DNA of 64,000 bases from Micromonospora sp. RP3T (GCF_003027925.1 NZ_PYPS01000033.1:1-64000), one strand, 5' to 3'. Shown: positions 7,709-15,773, counted from the stretch's first letter. Numbers and translations are program-made. The notes: generated by a model not told the origin, from the sequence alone.

Positions 7709-8515
7709 TCAGGCGTCGACCGGCGAGGGGGCGGTCAGGTTCGCGCGGGCGAACTCCAGCGCCTCGCGCAGATCCGCCTCACGGACCGCGCGGCTCTTCG
7801 CGCCCCGGGTGGTCACCTCCACCGCCACCGAGCCGGTGAAGCCGCGCCCGGCCAGCGAACGGAGCAGCTCCGCGCAGGGCTGACCGCCCCGGCCGGGCAC
7901 CAGGTGTTCGTCCCGCCCCTCGCCGGTGCCGTCACCCAGGTGCACGTGCGCCAACCCGGCGCCCATCCGGTCGGCCATGGCCAACGCGTCGGTGTGCGAG
8001 GCCGCGCAGTGCGACAGGTCCAGCGTGTAGGAGGCGTACCCGGTGTCGGTCGGGTCCCAGCCCGGCACGTACGGCACGAACTGCCGGCCGGCCATCCGCA
8101 CCGGGAACATGTTCTCCACCGCGAACCGGAGCCCGCCGAAGCGCCCGGCGGTGGCCTCCAACCCGTCGCCGAACGTCCGCGCGTAGTCCCGCTGCCAGGT
8201 GAACGGCGGGTGCACCACCACGGTCGGCGCCTCCAGCGTCTCGGCCAGCTCGGCGGCCCGGCGCAGCCGCTCCCACGGGTCGGCGCTCCACACCCGCTGG
8301 GTGACCAGCAGGCACGGCGCGTGCACCGAGAGCACCGGAATGCCGTAGTGCTCGGCGAGGCCGCGCAGCGCGCCCGCGTCCTGGCTCACCGGGTCCGTCC
8401 AGACCATCACCTCGACGCCGTCGTAGCCGAGCGCGGCGGCGAGCTGGAACGCCGCCGCGGTCCGTTCGGGAAAGACCGAGGACGTGGACAGGAGCACCGG
8501 CACGCGGGAAGTCAC
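7709..8515 (-). CDS. Sugar phosphate isomerase/epimerase (TIM barrel)
   Basis: 268 residues with the AP-endonuclease-2-like TIM barrel. Strand ends carry the expected metal/substrate residues: GYDGVEVMV, LSVHAPCL, VVVHPPF, FAVENMFP, TLDLSHC, LAHVHLGDGTGEGRDEH and VAVEV. The reaction is not predictable from sequence. In mycobacteria a protein of this type (Rv0498) lies close to ppx1, as here, so a conserved housekeeping link is likely. The GTG start has a TACCCT -10 box (8528-8523) seven bases away, predicting a leaderless mRNA separate from ppx 76 bases upstream. Confidence 0.85.
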   Translation of the reverse strand: MTSRVPVLLSTSSVFPERTAAAFQLAAALGYDGVEVMVWTDPVSQDAGALRGLAEHYGIPVLSVHAPCLLVTQRVWSADPWERLRRAAELAETLEAPTVVVHPPFTWQRDYARTFGDGLEATAGRFGGLRFAVENMFPVRMAGRQFVPYVPGWDPTDTGYASYTLDLSHCAASHTDALAMADRMGAGLAHVHLGDGTGEGRDEHLVPGRGGQPCAELLRSLAGRGFTGSVAVEVTTRGAKSRAVREADLREALEFARANLTAPSPVDA

Positions 8516-8591
8516 ACCCCTCAGGGTAGCCGCCCCCGCCAGGAGGCATCAGGACGAGCACCCGCAAAGCGCCCGTAGCGAGCGCCCCGGA

Positions 8592-9536
8592 TCACATCGG
8601 CGCGAGCTGATCCAGCCGACGCAGGATGACGCCCTCCCGCAACGCCCACGGGCAGATGTCCAGGCTGTCGACGTCGAGCCGGCGCATCACCGCCTCGGCC
8701 ACCACCGCGCCGGCGAGGAGCTGGTGGGCCCGCTGCGCGCTGACCCCCTCCAGCTCCGGCAGGTGGGCCGGTGGGATGTGCCGGACGAAGCCGAGCACCT
8801 GCCCCAGCCCGGTGCGGGTCAGGCTGCGCCGGGCCCAGAGACCGGCACCGGACGGCGCGGCCCCGGCCAGCCGGGCCAGCGTGCGGAACGTCTTCGAGGT
8901 CGCCACCGGACGCTCCCAGCCCACCTCGGTCAACTGCTTCACCACCGGGTCGAGCTGCGCGTCCACGTACTCCCGCAGCCCCTCCACGGCCTCGGCGGAC
9001 GGCGGCAGCAGGCCGGCCGGATCGACCGCCAGCCGCTCCCGGCTGAGCCGGCCCGCGCCGAGCGGCAGCGAGACCGCGACGTCCGGATGCTCGTCGATGC
9101 CGGCGGCCAGCTCCAGCGAGCCGCCGCCGATGTCCATCGCCAGCAGCCGGCCGGCGGACCACCCGAACCACCGCCGCACCGCGAGGAACGTCATCCGCGC
9201 CTCGTCCGCGCCGGAGAGCACCTCCAGCCGTACGCCGGTCTCGTCGCGGACCCGGGCCAGCACCTCGCCCGCGTTGGTGGCGTCCCGGACCGCGCTGGTG
9301 GCGAACGCCAACAGGTCCTCGGCGCCCAGCCCGTCGGCCGCCGCACGTGCCATGCCGACCGCCTTGACCAGCCCGTCCGCGCCCGCGTCGGTCAACGCGC
9401 CGTCCGGGCCGATCTGCTCGGCCAGCCGCAGCACCACCTTCTCGGAGTGCGCCGGCCAGGGGTGCGCGCCGTGGTGGGCGTCGACCACCAGGAGGTGCAC
9501 CGTGTTGGAACCGACGTCGAGGACACCCAGTCGCAT
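8592..9536 (-). CDS. ppx: Ppx/GppA family exopolyphosphatase
   Basis: 314 residues; hydrolyses terminal phosphate from polyphosphate (or pppGpp). The two-lobed ASKHA fold is visible: phosphate-1 motif LDVGSNTVHLLVVD at the N-terminus, ATSAVRDATN, phosphate-2 motif AMDIGGGSLELA, and TSKTFRTLARLAG. The short form lacks the HD-like C-terminal domain of E. coli Ppx, like mycobacterial Ppx1. A TAGGGT -10 box (9549-9544) lies seven bases before ATG. It is divergent from the cysteine-rich protein, as ppx1 and Rv0495c are in M. tuberculosis (from memory). It fits the phosphate theme of the region (senX3-regX3, phoU, pst). Confidence 0.9.
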   Translation of the reverse strand: MRLGVLDVGSNTVHLLVVDAHHGAHPWPAHSEKVVLRLAEQIGPDGALTDAGADGLVKAVGMARAAADGLGAEDLLAFATSAVRDATNAGEVLARVRDETGVRLEVLSGADEARMTFLAVRRWFGWSAGRLLAMDIGGGSLELAAGIDEHPDVAVSLPLGAGRLSRERLAVDPAGLLPPSAEAVEGLREYVDAQLDPVVKQLTEVGWERPVATSKTFRTLARLAGAAPSGAGLWARRSLTRTGLGQVLGFVRHIPPAHLPELEGVSAQRAHQLLAGAVVAEAVMRRLDVDSLDICPWALREGVILRRLDQLAPM

Positions 9537-9610
9537 GGGAAAGACCCTAGGGGCAACACGTTTCGTCGGCTCGCCGGCCGGGCGGAGAGAGCACGCGTAC
9601 GCTGGTCCGG

Positions 9611-10417
9611 GTGACAGGGCAGATCGAGCTTCGCGTGCTGGTGGACGACCCGGACGACCCGCGCAGCCGCGAGGTCGGGCTGGATTTTCCCCGGGAGTGG
9701 ATCGAGTTCGTCGACCCGGCCGACCCGAAGCACGTCGTCCGCGCCGACCTGACCTGGCTGCTCTCCCGCTGGACGTGCATCTTCGGTCAGGGCTGCCACG
9801 GCATCGTCGCCGGGCGGGCCGCGGACGGGTGCTGCTCGCACGGCGCGTTCTTCACCGACTCCGACGACGAGAAGCGGGTCCGGGCGGCCGTCAAGCGGCT
9901 CACGCCGGAGACCTGGCAGCACTTCCGTCGTGGCTTCAAGAACTGGACCGAGAACGACACGGTCGACGGCAAGACGCCGGCCCGGCGCACCGCCACCCGG
10001 GACGTGGACGCGCCCTGCGTGTTCCTCAACGACGCCGACTTCCCCGCCGGCGGCGGCTGCGCGCTGCACGCCCAGGCGCTACGCGACGGTGTGCACCCGC
10101 TGGAATACAAGCCCGACGTCTGCTGGCAACTGCCGGTCCGCCGGGACCAGGAGTGGCACAAGCGGCCGGACAACACCAAGGTGCTCATCTCCACGCTGGC
10201 CGAGTTCGACAGGCGCGGCTGGGGCGCGGGCGGGCACGACCTGGACTGGTGGTGCACCTCGTCCACGGACGCGCACGTCGGCGCCGAGCCGATGTACGTC
10301 TCCTACGGCCCGGAGCTGACCGCGCTGATCGGCGCGCCCGCGTACGCGAAGCTGGTCGAGCTGTGCGCCGCCCGCCACCGCCAGGGCCAGATCGCCCCCC
10401 ACCCCGCGAGCGAGTAA
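9611..10417 (+). CDS. Conserved cysteine-rich protein of unknown function (Rv0495c-like)
   Basis: 268 residues, function unknown. Four cysteines cluster near residues 57-75 (WTCIFGQGC, then DGCCSHG), with further cysteines near 136 (APCVF), 147 (GGCALH), 173 and 217. The spacing suggests a metal or Fe-S site, somewhat like DUF3109/YkgJ-type proteins, but I cannot confirm a family. A TACGCT -10 box (9598-9603) lies seven bases before GTG, facing the ppx promoter. The arrangement recalls M. tuberculosis Rv0495c next to ppx1. Its TAA stop is part of the first GGGGCCCC repeat, so the last codons border repeat DNA. Confidence 0.75.
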   Translation: MTGQIELRVLVDDPDDPRSREVGLDFPREWIEFVDPADPKHVVRADLTWLLSRWTCIFGQGCHGIVAGRAADGCCSHGAFFTDSDDEKRVRAAVKRLTPETWQHFRRGFKNWTENDTVDGKTPARRTATRDVDAPCVFLNDADFPAGGGCALHAQALRDGVHPLEYKPDVCWQLPVRRDQEWHKRPDNTKVLISTLAEFDRRGWGAGGHDLDWWCTSSTDAHVGAEPMYVSYGPELTALIGAPAYAKLVELCAARHRQGQIAPHPASE

Positions 10418-10466
10418 GGAAGGGCCCCTTCTTAACGCCTCCGGTAGAGCAGGGGCCCCCGCTTAA
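10415..10466. repeat. GGGGCCCC palindromic repeat, copy 1
   Basis: Two palindromic modules: TAAGGAAGGGCCCCTTCTTAA, then a connector GCCTCCGGTAGAGC, then AGGGGCCCCCGCTTAAC. The TAA at 10415-10417 is the stop of the plus-strand gene, and TTA at 10463-10465 is the stop of the convergent TetR gene, so the element ends both reading frames. It could also act as a bidirectional terminator. Five other copies occur in the window. Confidence 0.85.
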
Positions 10467-11041
10467 CGCCTCGGGAGCGCCGCGTCGATCAGGGCGCGGG
10501 CGCTCCGCTTCGCCGCGTCGGCGATCGCCGGATCACCGTCGAGGACGCCGCCGGCCAGGCCACCGTCGAGCAGCAGGGTGAGCTGGCGGGCCAGCGACTC
10601 CGGCTCGGCCGCGCCGGCCTGCCGGGCCAGGCCGGTCACCCAGTCCCGGACCGCGTTCTTGTGCGCGACGGTGCGGGCGTGCACCGGGCTGCCGGCCGGT
10701 GTCTCCGCAGCGGTGTTGATGAACGCACAACCGTGGTAGCCCTCCCGGCGACAGGCTCCGCCGAGCGCGTCGAACATGCCGACGAGCTGCTCGCGCGGGT
10801 CGGCCCCGGCGGCCTCCGCCGCCGCCCGGAGCGCCGCCGACCAGGCCAGGTCCACCTTGTCGAGGTACGCCAGCACCAGGTCGTCCTTGCTCGGGAAGTG
10901 CTTGTAGAGCGTGGCCTTGGCGACGCCCGACTCGGCGATGACGGTGTCGACCCCGACGCCGCGCGGCCCGTACGCGTAGAACAGCCGGAACGCGGTCTCC
11001 AGGATGCGTTCCCGGGCAGCGCCGGCAGGGGTGCGGGCCAT
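10463..11041 (-). CDS. TetR family regulator of the adjacent reductase
   Basis: 192 residues. The HTH at about 10-55 ends VGVDTVIAESGVAKATLYKHFPSKDDL, a typical TetR recognition helix; the C-terminal part (EGYHGCAFINTAAE) resembles the TetR_C group found in QacR/AcrR-like repressors. The start ATG 11041 is fixed by GGAGGA with a three-base gap. It is divergent from the reductase gene. Two TetR-type sites with the pattern AGAC-N6-GTCT lie in the 140-bp intergenic gap, so it probably represses itself and the reductase. The stop codon is inside the GGGGCCCC repeat. Confidence 0.88.
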   Translation of the reverse strand: MARTPAGAARERILETAFRLFYAYGPRGVGVDTVIAESGVAKATLYKHFPSKDDLVLAYLDKVDLAWSAALRAAAEAAGADPREQLVGMFDALGGACRREGYHGCAFINTAAETPAGSPVHARTVAHKNAVRDWVTGLARQAGAAEPESLARQLTLLLDGGLAGGVLDGDPAIADAAKRSARALIDAALPRR

Positions 11042-11073
11042 GGTTCCTCCTCGTACGACGCCGCAGAGTCTAC

Positions 11074-11125
11074 AGACAGGTACGTCTCCTCGGGCCTGGC
11101 AGTAGACAGACCTGTCTGTTAGCCT
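11074..11125 (+). promoter_or_regulatory. Divergent promoter with two TetR operators
   Basis: Site 1 AGACAGGTACGTCT (11074-11087) and site 2 AGACAGACCTGTCT (11104-11117) share AGAC-N6-GTCT; site 2 also contains the perfect palindrome ACAGACCTGTCTGT. A -10 box TAGCCT (11120-11125) follows site 2 directly, with weak -35 TGGCAG 17 bp upstream, so site 2 fills the spacer of the reductase promoter. Site 1 is 33 bp upstream of the TetR start codon and can control the other direction. Confidence 0.7.
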
Positions 11126-11181
11126 GGATCGCACCGAGCACGTTCAGCGAAGCTCGGCCGAGACCGGAGGACGGATTCGTC

Positions 11182-11835
11182 ATGCGCATCGCAGTACTGG
11201 GCACCGGCATGGTGGGCCGGGCCATCGCCGCCCGCGCCGCCGAGCTGGGCCACGAGGTGACCGTCGGCACCCGGGATGTCGTCACCACCCGGGACGGGAG
11301 TTGGGGCGAATGGGCCGGCGGACATCCGGGGATCGTCCTGGCCGGGTACGCCGACGCCGCCGCCGGGGCGGACCTGGTCGTGAACGCCACCAACGGCGAC
11401 GGATCCCTGCCCGCCCTCGACGCGGCGGGTGCGGAGAACCTGGCCGGCAAGATCCTGCTCGACATCGCCAACCCACTCGACTTCAGCCAGGGCTTCCCGC
11501 CCACCCTCTCGGTGCTCAACGACGACTCGCTCGGCGAGCGGATCCAACGGGCGTTCCCGCGTACCCGGGTGGTGAAGGCGCTCAACACGCTCACCGCCGA
11601 CCTGATGGCCCACCCCAAGCAGCTCGCCGACGGCGACCACACCGTCTTCGTGTCGGGCGACGACGCCGACGCCAAGGGCGTGGTCACCGAACTGCTCACC
11701 AGCTTCGGCCACACCGACGTGCTCGACCTGGGCGACATCACCACGGCGCGGGGCACCGAGATGCTGCTGCCGATCTGGCTGCGTCTCTACGGCCGACTGG
11801 GCACGCCGCTGTTCAACGTGAAGGTCGTGCGCTGA
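11182..11835 (+). CDS. NADP(H)-binding reductase, F420-dependent NADP reductase type
   Basis: 217 residues. A Rossmann fold starts at residue 1 (MRIAVLGTGMVGRAIA) and the chain follows the NADP oxidoreductase coenzyme-F420-dependent family: DLVVNATNGDGSL, ILLDIANPLDFSQGFPP, TRVVKALNTLTADLM. The actual substrate is not certain; many relatives act on ferric or quinone compounds. A GGAGG 11-12 bases before the ATG supports the start. It is controlled by the divergent TetR gene, so an inducible detoxification role is plausible. A strong hairpin follows the stop. Confidence 0.85.
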   Translation: MRIAVLGTGMVGRAIAARAAELGHEVTVGTRDVVTTRDGSWGEWAGGHPGIVLAGYADAAAGADLVVNATNGDGSLPALDAAGAENLAGKILLDIANPLDFSQGFPPTLSVLNDDSLGERIQRAFPRTRVVKALNTLTADLMAHPKQLADGDHTVFVSGDDADAKGVVTELLTSFGHTDVLDLGDITTARGTEMLLPIWLRLYGRLGTPLFNVKVVR

Positions 11836-11844
11836 GCGCACGCA

Positions 11845-11878
11845 GAAGGCCGGCACCCGTGTCCGGGTGCCGGCCTTC
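11845..11878. terminator. Bidirectional hairpin terminator
   Basis: Perfect 15-bp stem, GAAGGCCGGCACCCG and its complement, with loop TGTC, between the convergent reductase and secreted-protein genes. The flanks are AG-/CG-rich without a long T-run, as is common in actinomycetes. Confidence 0.85.
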
Positions 11879-11886
11879 GCGCTGTC

Positions 11887-12438
11887 TCAGCTGTTCCAGT
11901 GCTTGGTGACGAGGTCGGTGGCCTGCTTCTCCCACTGGGCGTACGCGTCCGGGTAGGCCGACACCTGCACCGTCTGGGCGGCCTCGGTCAGCGGCATGTC
12001 CTGCCAGCCGTCGACCTGCTTCAACCCCTTCAGGAACGCCAGCGTCGAGTACTCCGGGTCGGTGATCTGCTCCGGCGTGCCCCAACCACTCGACGGGCGC
12101 TGCTGGAACAGACCCAGCGAGTCGTGGTCATTCTTGTCGCCGAGGTGGCCCAGGTTCTCCAGCTTCGACTCCTGCAACGCCGTCGCGATCGAGACGACCG
12201 CCGCCCGCTCCGGCAGCCCGGCCTTCTTCGTCGCGGCGATGATCGCCTTCACGTTGGCCGTCTGCTCGTCGTTCAGGTTGATCGTGGACTGCTCACCCTG
12301 CACGCTCGCCACCGCGACCGGCTTCGCCGTGGCGGCGTGCGCGGACTCGACGTGACCGGCGATCGGACCGGCGAACACACCACCGGTGAACGCCAGACCA
12401 GCAATACCCAGCACACTCTTACGCAGCATCGTGTTCAT
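11887..12438 (-). CDS. Secreted protein with lysozyme-like fold
   Basis: 183 residues. A signal peptide with a short basic N-terminus and hydrophobic core (LGIAGLAFTGGVFAG) ends near AHAA. The mature part contains AVVSIATALQESKLENL ... DSLGLFQQRPSSGWGTPEQ ... DPEYSTLAFL ... VQVSAYPDAYAQWE, a pattern of many secreted actinobacterial proteins that look like small transglycosylase/lysozyme domains, with Glu in QES as possible catalytic acid. Some database entries call such proteins heavy metal transporters; nothing here supports that. The stop lies just past a bidirectional terminator. The upstream region is unusually long. Confidence 0.75.
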   Translation of the reverse strand: MNTMLRKSVLGIAGLAFTGGVFAGPIAGHVESAHAATAKPVAVASVQGEQSTINLNDEQTANVKAIIAATKKAGLPERAAVVSIATALQESKLENLGHLGDKNDHDSLGLFQQRPSSGWGTPEQITDPEYSTLAFLKGLKQVDGWQDMPLTEAAQTVQVSAYPDAYAQWEKQATDLVTKHWNS

Positions 12439-12846
12439 CAGAAGGGCTCCATTCGGGGGTCAACGCACCGGGGGGTGCGGGCACCGTCAGGCGCACAACA
12501 AGTTCTCGGGGGGATCCGGCTGCTCGCGGGGCGGGGGCCTCGACGCGGCGCCGGAAGACTGTGCAACGACCGGGGCCCCACCGTCATTCCCAGGGGCCTG
12601 GCGGGCGATCGCCTTCCTCGGCCGTGCACGGGGATACAACGCCGCGACCCCCCGACCCATTCCGCCGTCAGCGTGCCGCCCACCACCACCCAAACGGACA
12701 AATCACCCACGGGGCCCGTTCGGCAGTAAGCCACCCGCACCTTGAATCGCCCAGACACCCACACCGACACCGTTCCACCCACCGGCCCACGCCGCCCTCA
12801 GCGGAACACCACGGGAGCCCCCGCACCACATTCGACAAAGCGCCAG
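12439..12846. other. Gene-free interval upstream of the secreted protein
   Basis: About 400 bases without a convincing gene. It is rich in C-runs on the plus strand and has several GGGGCCCC/GGGGGG stretches. It would be a long 5' leader of the secreted-protein gene if that promoter is distal. I looked for the c-di-AMP (ydaO) riboswitch known upstream of some cell-wall hydrolase genes and did not find its conserved CCGAACCCG...CAGCTAACC core on either strand. Confidence 0.4.
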
Positions 12847-12903
12847 CGATCATGAAGTTGACGGGACCTGGTGTCCGATTTGTCGGTGCCAACTTCATGA
12901 TCG
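12847..12903. repeat. 3'-end hairpin with GATC arms (ATGA type)
   Basis: Perfect 14-bp arms CGATCATGAAGTTG (12847-12860) and CAACTTCATGATCG (12890-12903) around a 29-base loop. It sits 33 bases beyond the regX3 stop, so it may end the senX3-regX3 transcript. Arms relate to the hairpins at 44171 and 48701 (GATC-NNG-N-AGTTG). Confidence 0.75.
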
Positions 12904-12935
12904 ACGCAGACGGGCAGGCGGGCTGTCGGGGTGGG

Positions 12936-13619
12936 TTACGGCTCGAACTTGTAGCCCAGGCCCCGGACCGTGACGATGTAGCGCGGCGCGGACGGTTCGG
13001 GCTCGATCTTGGAGCGCAGCCGCTTCACGTGCACGTCGAGCGTCTTGGTGTCGCCCACGTAGTCGGCGCCCCAGACGCGGTCGATGAGCTGCCCCCGGGT
13101 GAGCACCCGGCCGGCGTTGCGCAGCAGCAGCTCCAGCAGCTCGAACTCCTTGAGCGGAAGCTGGACGCCCGCGCCCTCCACGGTCACCACGTGCCGCTCG
13201 ATGTCCATCCGGACCGGGCCGGCGGCCAGCGTCGGCGCGCCCGACTCGCTCGCCTCGGTGCTCTGCCGGCGCAGCACCGCCCGGATCCGGGCAACCAGCT
13301 CACGGGGCGAGTACGGCTTGGTCACGTAGTCGTCGGCGCCGATCTCCAGGCCGACCACCTTGTCGATCTCGCTGTCCCGGGCGGTGACCATGATGATCGG
13401 GACGTGCGACCGCTGGCGGAGCTGGCGGCAGACCTCGGTGCCCGACATCTCCGGCAGCATCAGGTCGAGCAGCACGATGTCGGCGCCGGTCCGGTCGAAC
13501 TCGGTGAGGGCGGAGGTGCCGGTCGCGGCGACCGAGACCTCGAACCCCTCCTTGCGGAGCATGTAGGACAGGGCGTCGGAGAACGACTCCTCGTCCTCGA
13601 CCACCAGTACGCGGCTCAA
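12936..13619 (-). CDS. regX3: Two-component response regulator RegX3 (phosphate)
   Basis: 227 residues. Receiver domain 1-115 has the acidic pair VVEDEES, phosphoacceptor Asp in LLDLMLPEMSG, and Lys in VTKPYSP. The OmpR-type winged helix (about 135-227) includes LPLKEFELLELLLRNAGRVL and DTKTLDVHVKRLRSKIE. It binds PHO-type repeats upstream of phosphate genes. TTG start 13619, preceded by AAAGGAAA at about eight bases. Located 21 bases after senX3, so they are one operon; PHO-like repeats lie in the senX3/phoU intergenic region and before pstS in this window. Confidence 0.96.
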   Translation of the reverse strand: MSRVLVVEDEESFSDALSYMLRKEGFEVSVAATGTSALTEFDRTGADIVLLDLMLPEMSGTEVCRQLRQRSHVPIIMVTARDSEIDKVVGLEIGADDYVTKPYSPRELVARIRAVLRRQSTEASESGAPTLAAGPVRMDIERHVVTVEGAGVQLPLKEFELLELLLRNAGRVLTRGQLIDRVWGADYVGDTKTLDVHVKRLRSKIEPEPSAPRYIVTVRGLGYKFEP

Positions 13620-13640
13620 CGGGTGTTTCCTTTCCTGTGG

Positions 13641-14933
13641 TCAGACCTGCCGGAGCTCGGCCGGGCCGGCCTCGATCCCAGCGGAGGCGAGTGTCGCCTC
13701 CAGGTCGTCCGGGGGGCGGGCAGGCAGCCGGAGGGTGAACGTCGAGCCCCCACCAAGGGTGCTCGACACATCCACCCGACCGCCATGGTTGCTGGCGATG
13801 TGTTTCACGATGGCCAGCCCCAGGCCGGTGCCACCGGTCGACCGGGAGCGGGCCTGGTCGGCGCGGTAGAAGCGCTCGAAGATCCGGTCGACGTCGTTCG
13901 GGGCGATGCCGATGCCCTGGTCGGCCACCGCGATCTCGACGTGTTCGTCGGTGGCCCGCGTGGTCACCCGGACCGTGGTGTCCTCGGCCGAGTAGGTGAC
14001 CGCGTTCTCCACCAGGTTGGCCACCGCGGTGGCGAGCTGGCTGTCGCTCCCGTACGCGGTCAGGCCCCGCTGCCCGGCCACGACGATCTCCACCCGGCGG
14101 GCGGTGGCCGCGGTGCGGGTCCGGTCGACCACCTCGGCGAGCACCCAGTCCAGCGAGACCGGCTCGGGCGGGGGCTGGGGTTCGGCGCCCTGGAGCCGGG
14201 TCAGCTCCAGCAGCTCCTGGACCAGCCGGCCGAGCCGGGTCGACTCGTGCTGGATCCGCTCGGCGAACCGCCGCGCGGCGATCAGGTCCTCGGACAGGCC
14301 GGGCCCGTCGTCGACGGCCGGCTCGGTGGCGTCCACCAGCGCCTCGGCGAGCAGTTGGAGCGCACCGATAGGGGTCTTCAGCTCGTGGCTCACGTTGGCC
14401 ACGAAGTCGCGGCGGACCCGGGCCAGACGGTGTGACTCGGTGACGTCGACCGCCTCGATCGAGATGAAACCGGCGCCGAGTCCCATGGCCCGCAGGTGCA
14501 CGCCGAGCGGGTTGTCACCGGCGCTGTCGCGACCCCGGGGCAGGTCCAGCTCGATCTCGCGACGCACGCCCGTGCGGCGGACCTGACCGGCCAGCGTACG
14601 GATCAGCGGATGCGCCGCGATCGAACCCGGCGTCGCCCCGGCCCGGAGCAGGCCCATCGCGCGGGCCGCCGGGTTCACCAGCACCGGCACGTCGTTCGGG
14701 TCGAGCACCACCACGCCGGCGCGCAACGAGTCGATCGTCTTGCGGCCGAGCCCGGAGAGGCCCCCCTGCGCTTCGTCCGGAATCGTCGGCCTCCCTGCGT
14801 CCCGGCGGGCGGTCCCGCCGCCCCGCGACGCCCACCGGCGCCGCAACTGTCCCACCGGCCCGGACAGCATCGACCCGGCGACCAGTCCGGTCACCAGCGC
14901 CACGGCCACCGCGATGGCCACCGCCCATTCCAC
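13641..14933 (-). CDS. senX3: Sensor histidine kinase SenX3
   Basis: 430 residues. One N-terminal membrane helix (VAIAVAVALVTGLVAGSML), a short linker, a PAS-like region (LRAGVVVLDPNDVPVLVNPAA), then the kinase: H-box VSHELKTPIGAL, N-box VENAVTYS, and G-boxes DQGIGIAP and GGTGLGLAIVKHIASNHGG. It controls RegX3 in response to phosphate; PhoU and Pst normally hold it inactive, and both are encoded here. GTG start with TACGAT (14946-14941) seven bases upstream, so leaderless; a PHO-like repeat lies just beyond the -35 position. Confidence 0.95.
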   Translation of the reverse strand: MEWAVAIAVAVALVTGLVAGSMLSGPVGQLRRRWASRGGGTARRDAGRPTIPDEAQGGLSGLGRKTIDSLRAGVVVLDPNDVPVLVNPAARAMGLLRAGATPGSIAAHPLIRTLAGQVRRTGVRREIELDLPRGRDSAGDNPLGVHLRAMGLGAGFISIEAVDVTESHRLARVRRDFVANVSHELKTPIGALQLLAEALVDATEPAVDDGPGLSEDLIAARRFAERIQHESTRLGRLVQELLELTRLQGAEPQPPPEPVSLDWVLAEVVDRTRTAATARRVEIVVAGQRGLTAYGSDSQLATAVANLVENAVTYSAEDTTVRVTTRATDEHVEIAVADQGIGIAPNDVDRIFERFYRADQARSRSTGGTGLGLAIVKHIASNHGGRVDVSSTLGGGSTFTLRLPARPPDDLEATLASAGIEAGPAELRQV

Positions 14934-14940
14934 CCGGCGA

Positions 14941-15070
14941 TCGTAGGGTCATTGTTAACCCAGGGATCGGTCAGAACGGGATGAACCACTCTCGCTTCCG
15001 GGAATGTTCACCCACGGGTCCCGCGTCGTTCATCCGCGTTCACCCTGGTGCCGGCCGTCCGGCCTACCGT
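14941..15070. promoter_or_regulatory. Divergent senX3/phoU promoters with PHO-box repeats
   Basis: Toward senX3: -10 TACGAT (14946-14941), and upstream on the same strand GGTTCATCCCGTTCTGACC (14989-14971). Toward phoU: GTTCACCCACG (15006), GTTCATCCGCG (15028) and GTTCACCCTGG (15038), the first two 22 bases apart (two 11-nt steps), then -10 TACCGT (15065-15070). These resemble the GTTCAYC 11-nt direct repeats bound by PhoP in Streptomyces and RegX3 in mycobacteria. Both directions are likely induced by phosphate limitation. Confidence 0.7.
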
Positions 15071-15111
15071 GGGGCGCGCACCTGCTCATGCCGTACCCGA
15101 AGGAAGTGACG

Positions 15112-15756
15112 ATGCGCGACGAGTTCCGGGCCGACCTGCAGATTGTCAGCCAACTGCTGGTGGACATGGCCGAGGCGGTGCGCGCAGCAATGCGGCAGGC
15201 CACCAGAGGGCTGCTCACCGCGGACCGCGTGGCGGCCGAGACGGTGATCGCGCGGGACGCCGAGATCGACGATCTCTACCGGCACGTGGAGGAGCGGGTC
15301 TGCGACCTGCTGGCGCGGCAGGCGCCGGTCGCCTCCGACCTGCGGGCCATGATCACCGCGTTGCACGTGGCGGCCGACCTGGAGCGGATGGGCGATCTGG
15401 CCGATCACGTGGCCAAGACGGCGTTGCGCCGGCACCCCTCCCCCGCGGTGCCGGCCGAGCTGCGGCCGGTCTTCACCGACATGGCCGGTATCGCGGACCG
15501 GATGGCCGAGAAGATCGGCGCGGTGCTGGCCGAGCCCGACGCGGACGTCGCCGCCGAACTGGACCGCGACGACGACGTGATGGACGACCTGCACAAGAGC
15601 CTGTTCGGCGTGCTGCTCGGCGACGACTGGCCGTACGGGGTGGAGACCGCTATCGACGCGACGCTGCTGGGCCGCTTCTACGAGCGTTTCGCCGACCACG
15701 CGGTGAACGCCGGTGAGCACGTGGTCTACCTGATCACCGGCTCGTCGTCCGCCTGA
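15112..15756 (+). CDS. phoU: Phosphate signalling regulator PhoU
   Basis: 214 residues, two PhoU three-helix repeats (about 10-95 and 115-205). Metal-binding-type acidic motifs are visible: ARDAEIDDLYRHVEE, HVAADLERMGDLADHV and RFYERFADHAVNAGEHVVYL (E/DxxxD patterns). PhoU links the Pst transporter to SenX3 and keeps the system off when phosphate is plentiful. ATG 15112 is chosen because AAGGAAG lies seven bases upstream and family N-termini begin MRDEFRADL. It is divergent from senX3 and under the PHO-type repeats. Confidence 0.95.
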   Translation: MRDEFRADLQIVSQLLVDMAEAVRAAMRQATRGLLTADRVAAETVIARDAEIDDLYRHVEERVCDLLARQAPVASDLRAMITALHVAADLERMGDLADHVAKTALRRHPSPAVPAELRPVFTDMAGIADRMAEKIGAVLAEPDADVAAELDRDDDVMDDLHKSLFGVLLGDDWPYGVETAIDATLLGRFYERFADHAVNAGEHVVYLITGSSSA

Positions 15757-15773
15757 CCGACCCACCCGGGGGG

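Noticed and set aside
12439..12935. c-di-AMP (ydaO) riboswitch before the secreted lysozyme-like gene
   Set aside because: Expected from context in actinomycetes, but the conserved CCGAACCCG and CAGCTAACC segments are absent on both strands.
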